Shown piece after piece: positions 9,850 to 17,604 of a stretch of 64,000 nt of DNA. The notes below the pieces were generated by a model. It was not told the origin of the DNA, ran no database searches, and worked only from the letters and a program-made list of their open reading frames with translations. Source of the DNA: Pseudonocardia autotrophica. Its GTDB lineage: Bacteria > Actinomycetota > Actinomycetes > Mycobacteriales > Pseudonocardiaceae. The position numbers and the translations under genes are program-made. Every line of letters starts with the position of its first letter. Positions within the stretch are counted from its first letter, which is position 1. The stretch is from contig NZ_AP018920.1 in NCBI RefSeq assembly GCF_003945385.1, positions 3,534,001 to 3,598,000 of the forward strand. The letters are read 5' to 3'.

Positions 9850-9954
9850 GTGCCCCCGCAGTCGGTGCCCCCGCAGACGGTGCCCCCGCAGACGGTGCCC
9901 CCGCAGACGGTGTCGCTGCAGACCGTGCCCCCGCAGACCGTGCCCCCGCACAAC
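9850..9954. repeat. Seven in-phase 15-bp repeats between tatC and the PyrH-like gene
   Basis: Unit GTGCCCCCGCAGACG, seven contiguous copies of exactly 15 bp; copies 2-4 are identical, copy 5 is diverged (TCGCTG) and the last ends CACAAC. There is no spacer, so it is a minisatellite rather than CRISPR. The frame is open on both strands but no start or ribosome site makes it convincing as protein. Confidence 0.92.
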
Positions 9955-10033
9955 AGGTGGCCGCGGACACGTCCGTAGGCTCGGGCCGGACCGGGAACGG
10001 TGGGCAGCACAGGCGAGGAGTGGGTCGGGGCGC

Positions 10034-10780
10034 ATGAAGTACAACCGGGTGGTCATCAAGCTCAGCGGGCAGGCGATGGCCGGTGACGACGGCTTCGGAT
10101 TCTCGGCCCCGGCGCTGACCCACCTGGCCTCCCAGATCCAGCAGGTCCGGGAGTTGGGTGTGCAGATCGCCGTCGTCGTCGGCGGCGGCAACGTCTTCCG
10201 CGGGAACCGCTCCGATTCCTGGGGCATCGACCGCGTCGAGGCCGACAACATCGGCATGCTCGGCACCGTCATCAACAGCCTGCTGCTGCGCGGCAAGCTC
10301 TCCGCGGGCGGCGAGGACAACGTCCGGGTGATGACCGCGATCCCGATCAACGCGGTGGCCGAGCCGTTCCTGCGGCTGCGCGCCAAGCGGCACCTCGACA
10401 AGGACGCCATCCTGATCTTCTCCGGCGGGAACGGGCAGCCCTTCATCACCACCGACTACCCGAGTGTGCAGCGGGCGCTGGAGATCGGCGCGGACGCCCT
10501 GCTGGTCGCCAAGCACGGCGTCGACGGCGTCTACGACACCGACCCCCGCAAGGACTCCGACGCCCGCCGCTACGAGCGGCTGCCCTACGACGAGGTGCTC
10601 TCCCGGCGGCTCGCCGTGATGGACCAGACCGCGTTCATCCTGGCCCGCGATCACGGCCTGCCGCTGCACGTGTTCGACATCGAGAAGGACGGCCTGATGG
10701 CCGCGATCTGCCGCGGCGAGCACCACGGCACCGAGATCAACTCCGACATCGTGGAACCGGAGTTCGCGCAGGACGCGTGA
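10034..10780 (+). CDS. UMP kinase-family (PyrH-like) amino-acid-kinase-fold protein
   Basis: 248 residues starting at ATG 10034. Family features include VVIKLSGQAMAG (phosphate-binding start), VVVGGGNVFRGNR, DNIGMLGTVINSLLLRG, AEPFLRLRAKRHLDK and GADALLVAKHGVDGVYDTDP, which match bacterial UMP kinase motif by motif. It is clearly diverged from housekeeping PyrH (SGGNGQPFITTDY replaces the usual GxGxPYFSTD pattern), and it does not lie in the tsf-pyrH-frr context. It is therefore probably a second, specialised copy that may phosphorylate UMP or a related nucleotide. It interrupts the tatC-helY adjacency seen in mycobacteria. Alternative: this lineage's only PyrH, moved. A genome search would decide. 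Confidence 0.8.
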   Translation: MKYNRVVIKLSGQAMAGDDGFGFSAPALTHLASQIQQVRELGVQIAVVVGGGNVFRGNRSDSWGIDRVEADNIGMLGTVINSLLLRGKLSAGGEDNVRVMTAIPINAVAEPFLRLRAKRHLDKDAILIFSGGNGQPFITTDYPSVQRALEIGADALLVAKHGVDGVYDTDPRKDSDARRYERLPYDEVLSRRLAVMDQTAFILARDHGLPLHVFDIEKDGLMAAICRGEHHGTEINSDIVEPEFAQDA

Positions 10781-10838
10781 GCGGGGCCGCGGGGCTGCGG
10801 GGCTGCGGGAACCCACCGGTCCGCGGCCCGCGCGTCTC

Positions 10839-10879
10839 GTCACACCCGTCACGACGGCGAACCGTCGGGGGTGTGTGAC
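10839..10879. terminator. Long hairpin between the PyrH-like gene and helY
   Basis: Arms beginning GTCACACCCGTC and ending GGGGTGTGTGAC fold back with an internal ACGACGG/CCGTCG pairing and a CGAA loop. It sits 58 bp after the PyrH-like stop and 11 bp before the helY GTG. It may end the upstream transcript or structure the helY leader. Confidence 0.5.
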
Positions 10880-10890
10880 AGCCTGGGTCC

Positions 10891-13836
10891 GTGAGTACCC
10901 GTGCAGGGAGCAGTGACCCGGCCGCCGCCTACGCGGCGGCGAAGGCCCGGGCGGCGCATCCCCGACTCGCCGAGTTCACCGGCCTGCTGCCGTTCGAGCT
11001 GGACGGTTTCCAGCGGGACGCCTGCGAGGCCCTGGAGGACGGGCACGGCGTGTTGCTGTGTGCGCCCACCGGCGCCGGGAAGACGGTCGCCGGCGAGTTC
11101 GCGGTGCACCTGGCGCTCTCCGAGGGCCGCAAGTGCTTCTACACCACCCCGATCAAGGCGCTGTCGAACCAGAAGTACGCCGATCTCGTCGACCGCTACG
11201 GCGCCGACGCGGTCGGCCTGCTGACCGGCGACACAGCCGTCAACGGGGACGCACAGGTGGTCGTGATGACCACCGAGGTGCTCCGGAACATGATCTACGC
11301 CGACTCCGATGCCGCGGCGAACCGCCGGCTCGACCACCTCGGCTACGTCGTGATGGACGAGGTGCACTACCTCGCCGACCGGTTCCGCGGCGCGGTCTGG
11401 GAGGAGGTCATCCTCCAGCTGCCCGAGCACGTCGCCGTGGTCGGGCTGTCGGCGACGGTGAGCAACGCCGAGGAGTTCGGCGACTGGCTGGTCGAGGTGC
11501 GCGGCGACACCACCGTGGTCGTCGACGAGCACCGGCCGGTCCCGCTGTGGCAGCACATGATGGTCGGCAACCGGCTGTTCGACCTGTTCGGTGAGCGCAC
11601 GCCGGGCGCCGGGCCGGCGGAGCTCGCCGTCGATCCGGATCTGGTCCGCTACACCCGGGAGATGCAGCGGCGGGATGTCACCGGATCACGGGCCGCCGAC
11701 CGGGCCGGGGATCGTGGCCCGCGGCACGGTGGCGGGCGGGGCCGCGGCGGGCCGCGGGACCGTAACCGCACCCGCGGCGGGCGCGACGCCCGCAACGACT
11801 CGACCGCCGTCGTCGGGCGCGGCCCGCGGCCCGGTGGCCCCGGCTGGCCCGGTGGGTTCCGGCCGCCGTCGCGGGTGCAGGTGATCGACCGGCTGAACCG
11901 GGAGGGGCTGCTCCCGGCGATCACGTTCGTGTTCTCGCGGGCCGGGTGCGAGGCCGCCGTCGGACAGTGTGTGCGGTCCGGCATCCGGCTCACCGAGCCC
12001 GACGAGGTCGAGGAGATCCGCCGGATCGTCGAGAAGCACACCGGTGACCTCCCGCAGGACGATCTCGGCGTGCTCGGGTACTGGGAGTGGCGGGAGGCCC
12101 TCGAACGCGGCGTCGCCGCCCACCACGCCGGGCTGCTGCCGTCGTTCAAGGAGACCGTCGAGGAGCTGTTCGTCGCCGGCCTGGTGCGGTGCGTCTTCGC
12201 GACCGAGACCCTGGCGCTGGGCATCAACATGCCGGCCCGCACCGTGGTGCTGGAGCGGCTCGTCAAGTACAACGGCGAGGCACACGTCGACCTGACCCCG
12301 GGGGAGTACACCCAGCTCACCGGCCGGGCCGGGCGGCGCGGGATCGACGTCGAGGGGCACGCGGTCGTGCTGTGGGCGCCCGGTATGGATCCGGAGCAGG
12401 TCGCCGGGCTGGCGTCCACCCGGACCTACCCGCTGCACAGCTCGTTCCGCCCGGTCTACAACATGTCGGTCAACCTGGTCGGGAGGCTCGGCACCGACGC
12501 CGCCCGCGAGCTGCTGGAGCGCTCGTTCGGGCAGTTCCAGGCAGACCGCTCGGTGGTCGGCCTGGCCCGCCGGATCGACCGCAACGCCGAGGCGCTCGCG
12601 GGCTACCGGGAGTCGATGACCTGTCATCTCGGCGACTTCGCCGAGTACGCCGACCTGCGCAGGCGGCTCAGCGAGCGGGAGAAGTCGCTGCGCAGGCAGA
12701 ACACCGCCGTCGCGCGGGAGGAGACCGCCGAGTCGCTGCGCGAGCTGCGCCCCGGCGACGTGATCGCCATCCCGTCCGGCAGGCGGGCCGGGATCGCGGT
12801 CGTCCTCGACCCGGGGGTGGGTGCGTTGTCGGCGAACGGCCGCGACGACCCCGAGCCGCGGCCGCTGGTGTGCACCGAGGACCGGTGGGCGGGCAGGCTG
12901 TCCGCTGCGGACTTCCCGGGCGTGGTCGAGGTGCTGGGCCGGATCAAGCTGCCCCGGCGGGTCGAGCACCGCTCCCCGCAGGTCCGCCGTGATCTCGCGT
13001 CGTCGCTGCGGAACTCCCGCATCCGCCCGACCGACGGCGCCGGCCGTCGGGGCAAGCACGGCGTGCAGGACGATCCCGAGTTGGTCACGCTGCGCCGGGC
13101 GCTGCGGGTACATCCCTGCCACGGGTGCGACGACCGGGAGGCGCACGCCCGGTGGGCCGAGCGGTACCAGCGGCTGGAACGTGAGACCGAGTCGCTGCGG
13201 CAGAAGGTCCGCGCGACGACGAACTCGCTGGCGCGGGCCTTCGACCGGATCCGGGCGCTGCTCTCCGAGCGCGGCTACCTGGTCCCGGCGGAGGAGGCGG
13301 GCGCCGGCGAGGACGAGGTGACCGCGCACGGCCGGGTGCTCGCCCGGCTGTGGGGCGAGTCCGATCTGCTCGCTGCGGAGTGCCTGCGGCACGGAGCCTG
13401 GGACGGTCTCGAACCCGACGAGCTGGCGGCCGTGGTGTCGGCGCTGGTGTACGAGTCGCGCCGGGACGACGCGCCGATGCCGCGGCTGCCCACCGGGCCG
13501 GTGGCCGACGCGCTGGAGCGGACCGTCGGCTTGTGGGACGAGCTGGACGCCGACCAGCGCAGGCACAAGGCCGAGCGCACCCGGGCCCCCGATCTGGCGT
13601 TCGCCTGGCCGATGCACCGCTGGGCGCGCGGGGAGTCCCTCGCACAGGTTCTGGAGGCCGCCGAACGCAACGGGCACGAGCTGTCCGCGGGCGACTTCGT
13701 ACGCTGGGCCCGACAGGTGCTCGACCTGCTCGACCAGATCGCCGGTGTCGCCGGCCGGTCGAGCGGCGTCGGGCGGGCCGCGCACCGGGCGTCCGGTGCG
13801 GTGCGCCGCGGCGTCGTCGCGGCCGGCATGCAATGA
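10891..13836 (+). CDS. helY: Ski2/Mtr4-like ATP-dependent RNA helicase HelY
   Basis: 981-residue superfamily 2 helicase. Walker A is APTGAGKT (residues 58-65), motif Ia TPIKALSNQKY, motif II DEVH (MDEVHYLADRFRG), motif III GLSATVS, motif V TETLALGINMPARTVV and motif VI QLTGRAGRRGID. The C-terminal third is the DSHCT domain of exosome-type helicases, so RNA unwinding or turnover is the expected role. It is about 75 residues longer than the mycobacterial protein as I recall; most of that is an Arg/Gly-rich insert at residues about 263-327 with GGGRGRGGPRDR and RGGRD, resembling an RGG RNA-binding tail placed between the two RecA domains. The start is GTG at 10891. Confidence 0.92.
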   Translation: MSTRAGSSDPAAAYAAAKARAAHPRLAEFTGLLPFELDGFQRDACEALEDGHGVLLCAPTGAGKTVAGEFAVHLALSEGRKCFYTTPIKALSNQKYADLVDRYGADAVGLLTGDTAVNGDAQVVVMTTEVLRNMIYADSDAAANRRLDHLGYVVMDEVHYLADRFRGAVWEEVILQLPEHVAVVGLSATVSNAEEFGDWLVEVRGDTTVVVDEHRPVPLWQHMMVGNRLFDLFGERTPGAGPAELAVDPDLVRYTREMQRRDVTGSRAADRAGDRGPRHGGGRGRGGPRDRNRTRGGRDARNDSTAVVGRGPRPGGPGWPGGFRPPSRVQVIDRLNREGLLPAITFVFSRAGCEAAVGQCVRSGIRLTEPDEVEEIRRIVEKHTGDLPQDDLGVLGYWEWREALERGVAAHHAGLLPSFKETVEELFVAGLVRCVFATETLALGINMPARTVVLERLVKYNGEAHVDLTPGEYTQLTGRAGRRGIDVEGHAVVLWAPGMDPEQVAGLASTRTYPLHSSFRPVYNMSVNLVGRLGTDAARELLERSFGQFQADRSVVGLARRIDRNAEALAGYRESMTCHLGDFAEYADLRRRLSEREKSLRRQNTAVAREETAESLRELRPGDVIAIPSGRRAGIAVVLDPGVGALSANGRDDPEPRPLVCTEDRWAGRLSAADFPGVVEVLGRIKLPRRVEHRSPQVRRDLASSLRNSRIRPTDGAGRRGKHGVQDDPELVTLRRALRVHPCHGCDDREAHARWAERYQRLERETESLRQKVRATTNSLARAFDRIRALLSERGYLVPAEEAGAGEDEVTAHGRVLARLWGESDLLAAECLRHGAWDGLEPDELAAVVSALVYESRRDDAPMPRLPTGPVADALERTVGLWDELDADQRRHKAERTRAPDLAFAWPMHRWARGESLAQVLEAAERNGHELSAGDFVRWARQVLDLLDQIAGVAGRSSGVGRAAHRASGAVRRGVVAAGMQ

Positions 13837-13888
13837 GGCGCCCGGTGCGACACCTCCGGGCGGACGACGGACGGGCGAGAGGTCGGCG

Positions 13889-14917
13889 ATGAGCAACCCG
13901 CAGGGACCGGACCGGCATACCGCGCACGACGCGGATGCCACCGAGCAGACGGGGGAGATCCCGGCGTGGGGTACCCCTCCGCCGGGCGGGTGGGGTGCCG
14001 ACCCGGAGTCGACCGGGGCATGGTCCCCCGAGCGGGACGGTTCCGACACCGGTGCCGCGCCGGCCGACACCGGCGCGTGGGCGCAGCAGGAATCGGGCGC
14101 CGCCGGCTGGGGCGCACAGCAGGATCCGGCCGCGACCGGCTGGGGTGCGCAGCAGGACGGTGCCGCTGAGGGCTGGGGCACGCAGCAGAACCCCGCCACC
14201 GGCGACTGGCCCGCACAGCCGGACAACGGTGCCGGAGGCTGGGGTGCGCAACAGGATCCCGCCGCCGGAGGCTGGGGCGCACAGCAGGATCCCGCCGCGG
14301 CGGGCTGGGGCACGCAGCAGGACGGTGCCGCCGGTGGCTGGGGCGGCGCACAGCCGGTCGGCACGGCCGGGGCACCCCCGCAGCAGGAGGGCGCGCTCTG
14401 GGGCGACGAGGCGCCGTCGCAGGACGACACCTGGGCGGTGCCGACCGGGCGCCGCCGCAGGCGCCGGGCGGCCGACGAGCCGGCCGACGCGGTACCCGCG
14501 TCGTCCCCGGCGTCGGCCTGGGCCGGGGACACCACCACCGCGCAGCCCGCCGACGGCGGCTGGGGCGCCGACCAGCCGTGGGCGCCGCCGGAGCAGGTGA
14601 AGAAGCCCTCCGGTGCCCGCACCTGGATCCTGATCGGGGGTGCCGTGCTGCTGGTCGCCGTGCTGGCGCTGTCCGCGTTCGTCTGGCCGGCCTGGGCGAT
14701 CACCCGGCATCTCGACCAGACCGCGCTGCAGGCCGGGGTGAACCAGGTCCTCACCGAGGACTACGGGCTCGAGGTCGGCGCCGTGCAGTGCCCGGACGAC
14801 GTCGTCGTGTCGGCCGGGACGGCGTTCTCCTGCCAGGCGGTGGTGGACGGCGAGCAGGTCGAGGTCCCGGGCCTGGTCACCTCCGACGAGGGCGACTACC
14901 AGATCAACCGGGTGTGA
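13889..14917 (+). CDS. DUF4333-type membrane protein with Gly-Trp-Gly-Gln repeats
   Basis: 342 residues. Residues 1-235 are disordered and carry about eight copies of a 10-14-residue unit of the form GWGxQQDPAA. An Arg-rich patch (GRRRRRRAADE) and one membrane helix (about residues 246-270, WILIGGAVLLVAVLALSAFV) follow. The last 70 residues are a small extracytoplasmic DUF4333-like domain with two cysteines (VQCPDDV and FSCQAVV) that could form a disulfide. It follows helY by 52 bp, the position of a similar membrane protein downstream of helY in mycobacteria. The repeats vary by whole units, so length probably varies between strains. Role unknown; an N-in topology is inferred from the Arg patch. 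Confidence 0.8.
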   Translation: MSNPQGPDRHTAHDADATEQTGEIPAWGTPPPGGWGADPESTGAWSPERDGSDTGAAPADTGAWAQQESGAAGWGAQQDPAATGWGAQQDGAAEGWGTQQNPATGDWPAQPDNGAGGWGAQQDPAAGGWGAQQDPAAAGWGTQQDGAAGGWGGAQPVGTAGAPPQQEGALWGDEAPSQDDTWAVPTGRRRRRRAADEPADAVPASSPASAWAGDTTTAQPADGGWGADQPWAPPEQVKKPSGARTWILIGGAVLLVAVLALSAFVWPAWAITRHLDQTALQAGVNQVLTEDYGLEVGAVQCPDDVVVSAGTAFSCQAVVDGEQVEVPGLVTSDEGDYQINRV

Positions 14918-14967
14918 GCGGGGAATCCGGTGGCGGCCCGCGGCGGCACCGGGAAGGCTCCGTGGAC

Positions 14968-16182
14968 GTGAGCGCAGAGCACCACGTCCAGGTCCTGACC
15001 GATCCCGCAGACCGGCGGGCCGCCTACGACGTCTTCGTCCGGACCCTGCACCGCGGCCCCGTCCAGGAGGCCGACTGGGAGTCGCACGGCCAGTCCCCGG
15101 ACGAGCACTGGCTGGGTGTGCGCGGTGCCGACGGCGAGATGGTCGGCAGTGCGTTCTCCTTCCCGACCCGGCTGACCCTTCCCGGCGGCGGCCGGGTGCC
15201 CGCGGCTGCGGTGAGCGCGGTGGGGGTGCGCGCCGACCACACCCGGGCCGGCCGGCTGACGGCTCTGATGCACGCCCAGCTGACCGCGGCCCGGGAGCGC
15301 GGCGACGCCGCGACCGTGCTGCGGGCCAGTGAGGCCGCGATCTACGGCCGGTTCGGCTACGGGATCGCCTCCCGCGGTGACCACGTGCAGATCGCCGCCC
15401 GCCCGCAGTGGCGCCGAGGAGCACCCGAGCCCGGCCGGGTCCGGATGCTCGGTGCGGCGGAGGCCATGAAGCTGCTGCCCGAGCTGCAGGAGCGGCTGGC
15501 CGCGACGCGGCCCGGCGCGCTCACCCGCAACGCGCGGTGGTGGCGACGGGGCATCGACCCGGGCGGCAAGTCGGCCGGTGACTACCGGGGCATCGCGCTG
15601 CACACCGGACCGGACGGCGACGACGGGTTCGCCGTCTGGGGCATCCGGGAGGGCGAGCGGTTCGGCCGCGACGAGATCGTCGTGCACGACCTGTGGGCGG
15701 CGTCGCCGTCGGCCACCGCGGGCCTGTGGCGGTTCCTCACCGGGATCGACTTGGTGTCCGGGGTGACCGCCTGGTCCCGCCCCCGCGACGAGGACCTCGA
15801 CCTGATGCTCGACGACCCGCGACTGCACCGGATCACCGGCCGCGGCGACGACCTGTGGCTGCGGATCGTCGACGTCCCGGCCGCGTTCGGTGCTCGTGCC
15901 TGGGGCGCCGGTGAGCCGGTGGTGCTCCGGCTGCACGATCCGCTGTTCGACGACGCGGGCACCTGGCGGCTCGGCCCGGAGGGCGCCGCCCCCGCCGGTG
16001 ACGCGATGCCGGACCTGGAGTGCGGCCTGGAGTCGCTCGCACCGGCGTTCCTGGGGGACCGGGCGCCGTCGGCGCTGGTCGCGGCCGGCCGCTGGAGCGA
16101 GCACACCGCCGGTGCGGCCGCCCGGGCGGACGCGCTGTTCGCGGTGCCCGGCGCGGCGCCGTGGTGCGGCACGTTCTTCTGA
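14968..16182 (+). CDS. Eis-like GNAT N-acetyltransferase
   Basis: 404 residues in the tripartite Eis family: GNAT domain (acetyl-CoA motif GVRADHTRAGRLTALMHAQL), second degenerate GNAT domain, and C-terminal sterol-carrier-like domain. The last residues, APWCGTFF, end in an aromatic carboxyl terminus as in Eis, where that carboxylate takes part in catalysis. Mycobacterial Eis acetylates amines of aminoglycosides and of host or self proteins; the substrate here is unknown. GGGAAGG lies upstream of two GTG candidates; spacing favours 14968 over 14962. It is convergent with the PucR-type regulator and followed by a hairpin and a repeat array. Confidence 0.87.
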   Translation: MSAEHHVQVLTDPADRRAAYDVFVRTLHRGPVQEADWESHGQSPDEHWLGVRGADGEMVGSAFSFPTRLTLPGGGRVPAAAVSAVGVRADHTRAGRLTALMHAQLTAARERGDAATVLRASEAAIYGRFGYGIASRGDHVQIAARPQWRRGAPEPGRVRMLGAAEAMKLLPELQERLAATRPGALTRNARWWRRGIDPGGKSAGDYRGIALHTGPDGDDGFAVWGIREGERFGRDEIVVHDLWAASPSATAGLWRFLTGIDLVSGVTAWSRPRDEDLDLMLDDPRLHRITGRGDDLWLRIVDVPAAFGARAWGAGEPVVLRLHDPLFDDAGTWRLGPEGAAPAGDAMPDLECGLESLAPAFLGDRAPSALVAAGRWSEHTAGAAARADALFAVPGAAPWCGTFF

Positions 16183-16205
16183 GGCCGGGAGCAGCTGCTC
16201 CGGCC
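16183..16205. terminator. Palindromic terminator after the Eis-like gene
   Basis: GGCCGGGAGC-AGCT-GCTCCGGCC begins right after the stop codon, a nine-pair stem with a four-base loop plus flanking GC pairs. No T tract. It probably terminates the acetyltransferase transcript. Confidence 0.6.
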
Positions 16206-16224
16206 GGCCGGTGATGCCCGGTCC

Positions 16225-16314
16225 GGCTGCGCTGCTCACACCGGCTGCGCTGCGCGGGTCGGCAGTGCTGCCCACACCGGGAGTGCTGCCCACACCGGGA
16301 GTGCTGCGCACACC
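16225..16314. repeat. Five in-phase 18-bp repeats between convergent genes
   Basis: Unit close to GGGAGTGCTGCCCACACC, five copies of exactly 18 bp (16225, 16243, 16261, 16279, 16297) plus a partial sixth reaching the stop region of the PucR-type gene. The three right-hand copies are nearly identical and the left two are more diverged (GGCTGCGCTG). Confidence 0.9.
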
Positions 16315-16325
16315 GGCAGTGCCGC

Positions 16326-17405
16326 TCAGGCCGGTGGTGGCGCCGGGCCCTCGGCGTAGGTGAGCGCCACCGTCAACGCCGCGAGATCGGCCGGATCGGC
16401 CGGGTCCCGCCCGGTCACCGCCTGGATCCGGCTGATCCGCTTCCGGACCGAGTTCGGGTGCAGATACATCCGCCGTCCGCACTCCCGGACCGACCCGGCG
16501 CAGGCGACGAGCGTGCGGATCGTCGCGAGCAGCTCGGTGCCGTGTACCCGGTCGTGCCGGGCCAGCGGTTCCCACAGGTGCTCGTGGAAGGGCTGCAGGT
16601 AGGCCGCCGGGAGGCAGCGGGCGAGCGAGTCCAGCGATGCCAGGTCCGCCGCCGTCGCCGGGCGGCCCCGGGACCGGGCGAGATCGAAAGCCGCGACGGC
16701 CTGCCCGAGCAGCCGCGGCAGGTCGGCGGGCCGCCCCGGCCCGCTCGTCCCCACGGCCGGGCCGGTTCCGGCCGGCAGGCTCTCCCCGACCCGGTGCACC
16801 ACGACGATCCGGTCACCGAGATCGGCGACCAGCATCCGGCCCGACGGTGACACCGGTGGCCCCGGCGACGGCCCGCGGGCGTGCACGGTCACCTGTAGCG
16901 CATGGTGGTCGCCGTCCAGCCCCGGAGCGCGCTGCAGGAGCACCTCGGTACCGGCCCGGCCGAGGCGCACCAGTTCGACCAGGTGCCCGTGCTGCCGACG
17001 CTGCTGGTGGTCCATCCGCTCGCGGGACAGCTGCTCGGTGAAGTGGATGAACGGCACGTCGGTCGGGATCTCGAACACCGGGATCCCGCGCCGGTTCGCC
17101 TCCCGCACCAGCACCACCGGTGCCCGCGCGTGCACCACGCCGATCGCGTACCCGATCGCCGCCGGCCGGGTCGGCGCCAGCGCCGTCACGAACGCCCGGG
17201 CCGCGGCATCGTCGACCATGGACAGCCCTGTCACCAGGACCAGCTCCGAACCGCGCAGATAGGGCGACGGGTCGAGCAGGTCGGTCGCCTGAGCCCAGCG
17301 CACGGGGCGGTCCAGCCCGACGTCCGCACCGACCAGCCGCAGCCCCGGTGCCCAGCCCAGCACCTCCCGCACCGGAATGGGCGGTTCATCGGGTTCGACG
17401 GGCAT
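16326..17405 (-). CDS. PucR-family transcriptional regulator
   Basis: 359 residues. An N-terminal PucR ligand domain (VREVLGWAPGLRLVGADVGLDRPVRWAQATDLLDP...LVLVTGLS) is followed by a GGDEF-like middle and a C-terminal CdaR/PucR helix-turn-helix (VRECGRRMYLHPNSVRKRISRIQAVTGRDP). Family members respond to purine-catabolism or related small molecules and usually control divergent or neighbouring catabolic genes. It is divergent from a cytosine-type permease and an amidohydrolase, with 199 bp between starts and a strong palindrome in that gap, so it most likely regulates that pair. Confidence 0.9.
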   Translation of the reverse strand: MPVEPDEPPIPVREVLGWAPGLRLVGADVGLDRPVRWAQATDLLDPSPYLRGSELVLVTGLSMVDDAAARAFVTALAPTRPAAIGYAIGVVHARAPVVLVREANRRGIPVFEIPTDVPFIHFTEQLSRERMDHQQRRQHGHLVELVRLGRAGTEVLLQRAPGLDGDHHALQVTVHARGPSPGPPVSPSGRMLVADLGDRIVVVHRVGESLPAGTGPAVGTSGPGRPADLPRLLGQAVAAFDLARSRGRPATAADLASLDSLARCLPAAYLQPFHEHLWEPLARHDRVHGTELLATIRTLVACAGSVRECGRRMYLHPNSVRKRISRIQAVTGRDPADPADLAALTVALTYAEGPAPPPA

Positions 17406-17468
17406 GCCGAGACGCTAGGAGCGCGGCGTCACGCGCAGGTGAACGCGGTTGTCCGTGATGTTGCGCAG

Positions 17469-17488
17469 CGGTGTGCGATCGGACACCG
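17469..17488. promoter_or_regulatory. Candidate operator for the PucR-type regulator
   Basis: A 20-bp near-perfect palindrome CGGTGTGCGATCGGACACCG, symmetrical except for one pair and with CGATCG at its centre. It lies in the divergent gap, 64 bp from the regulator start and 116 bp before the permease start. It suits binding by a dimeric regulator. Confidence 0.5.
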
Positions 17489-17604
17489 GCCCGTGCCGGA
17501 TCGGGTGCGACCGGCCAGAACCGGGGCCCGGCCCTGGTGGCGGCCGGGCCTGGACCCGTCCCATCGGGGGGACCCCATCGCCCGAATCCGTCCCGAGGTG
17601 CCCC

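Noticed and set aside
9850..9954. CRISPR-like array
   Set aside because: Units are 15 bp and contiguous with no spacers; no cas genes in the window.
14600..14967. Eis-like gene starting far upstream inside the DUF4333 gene
   Set aside because: The upstream part of that frame is Gly/Arg-rich shadow; GTG 14968 with GGGAAGG gives the expected length.
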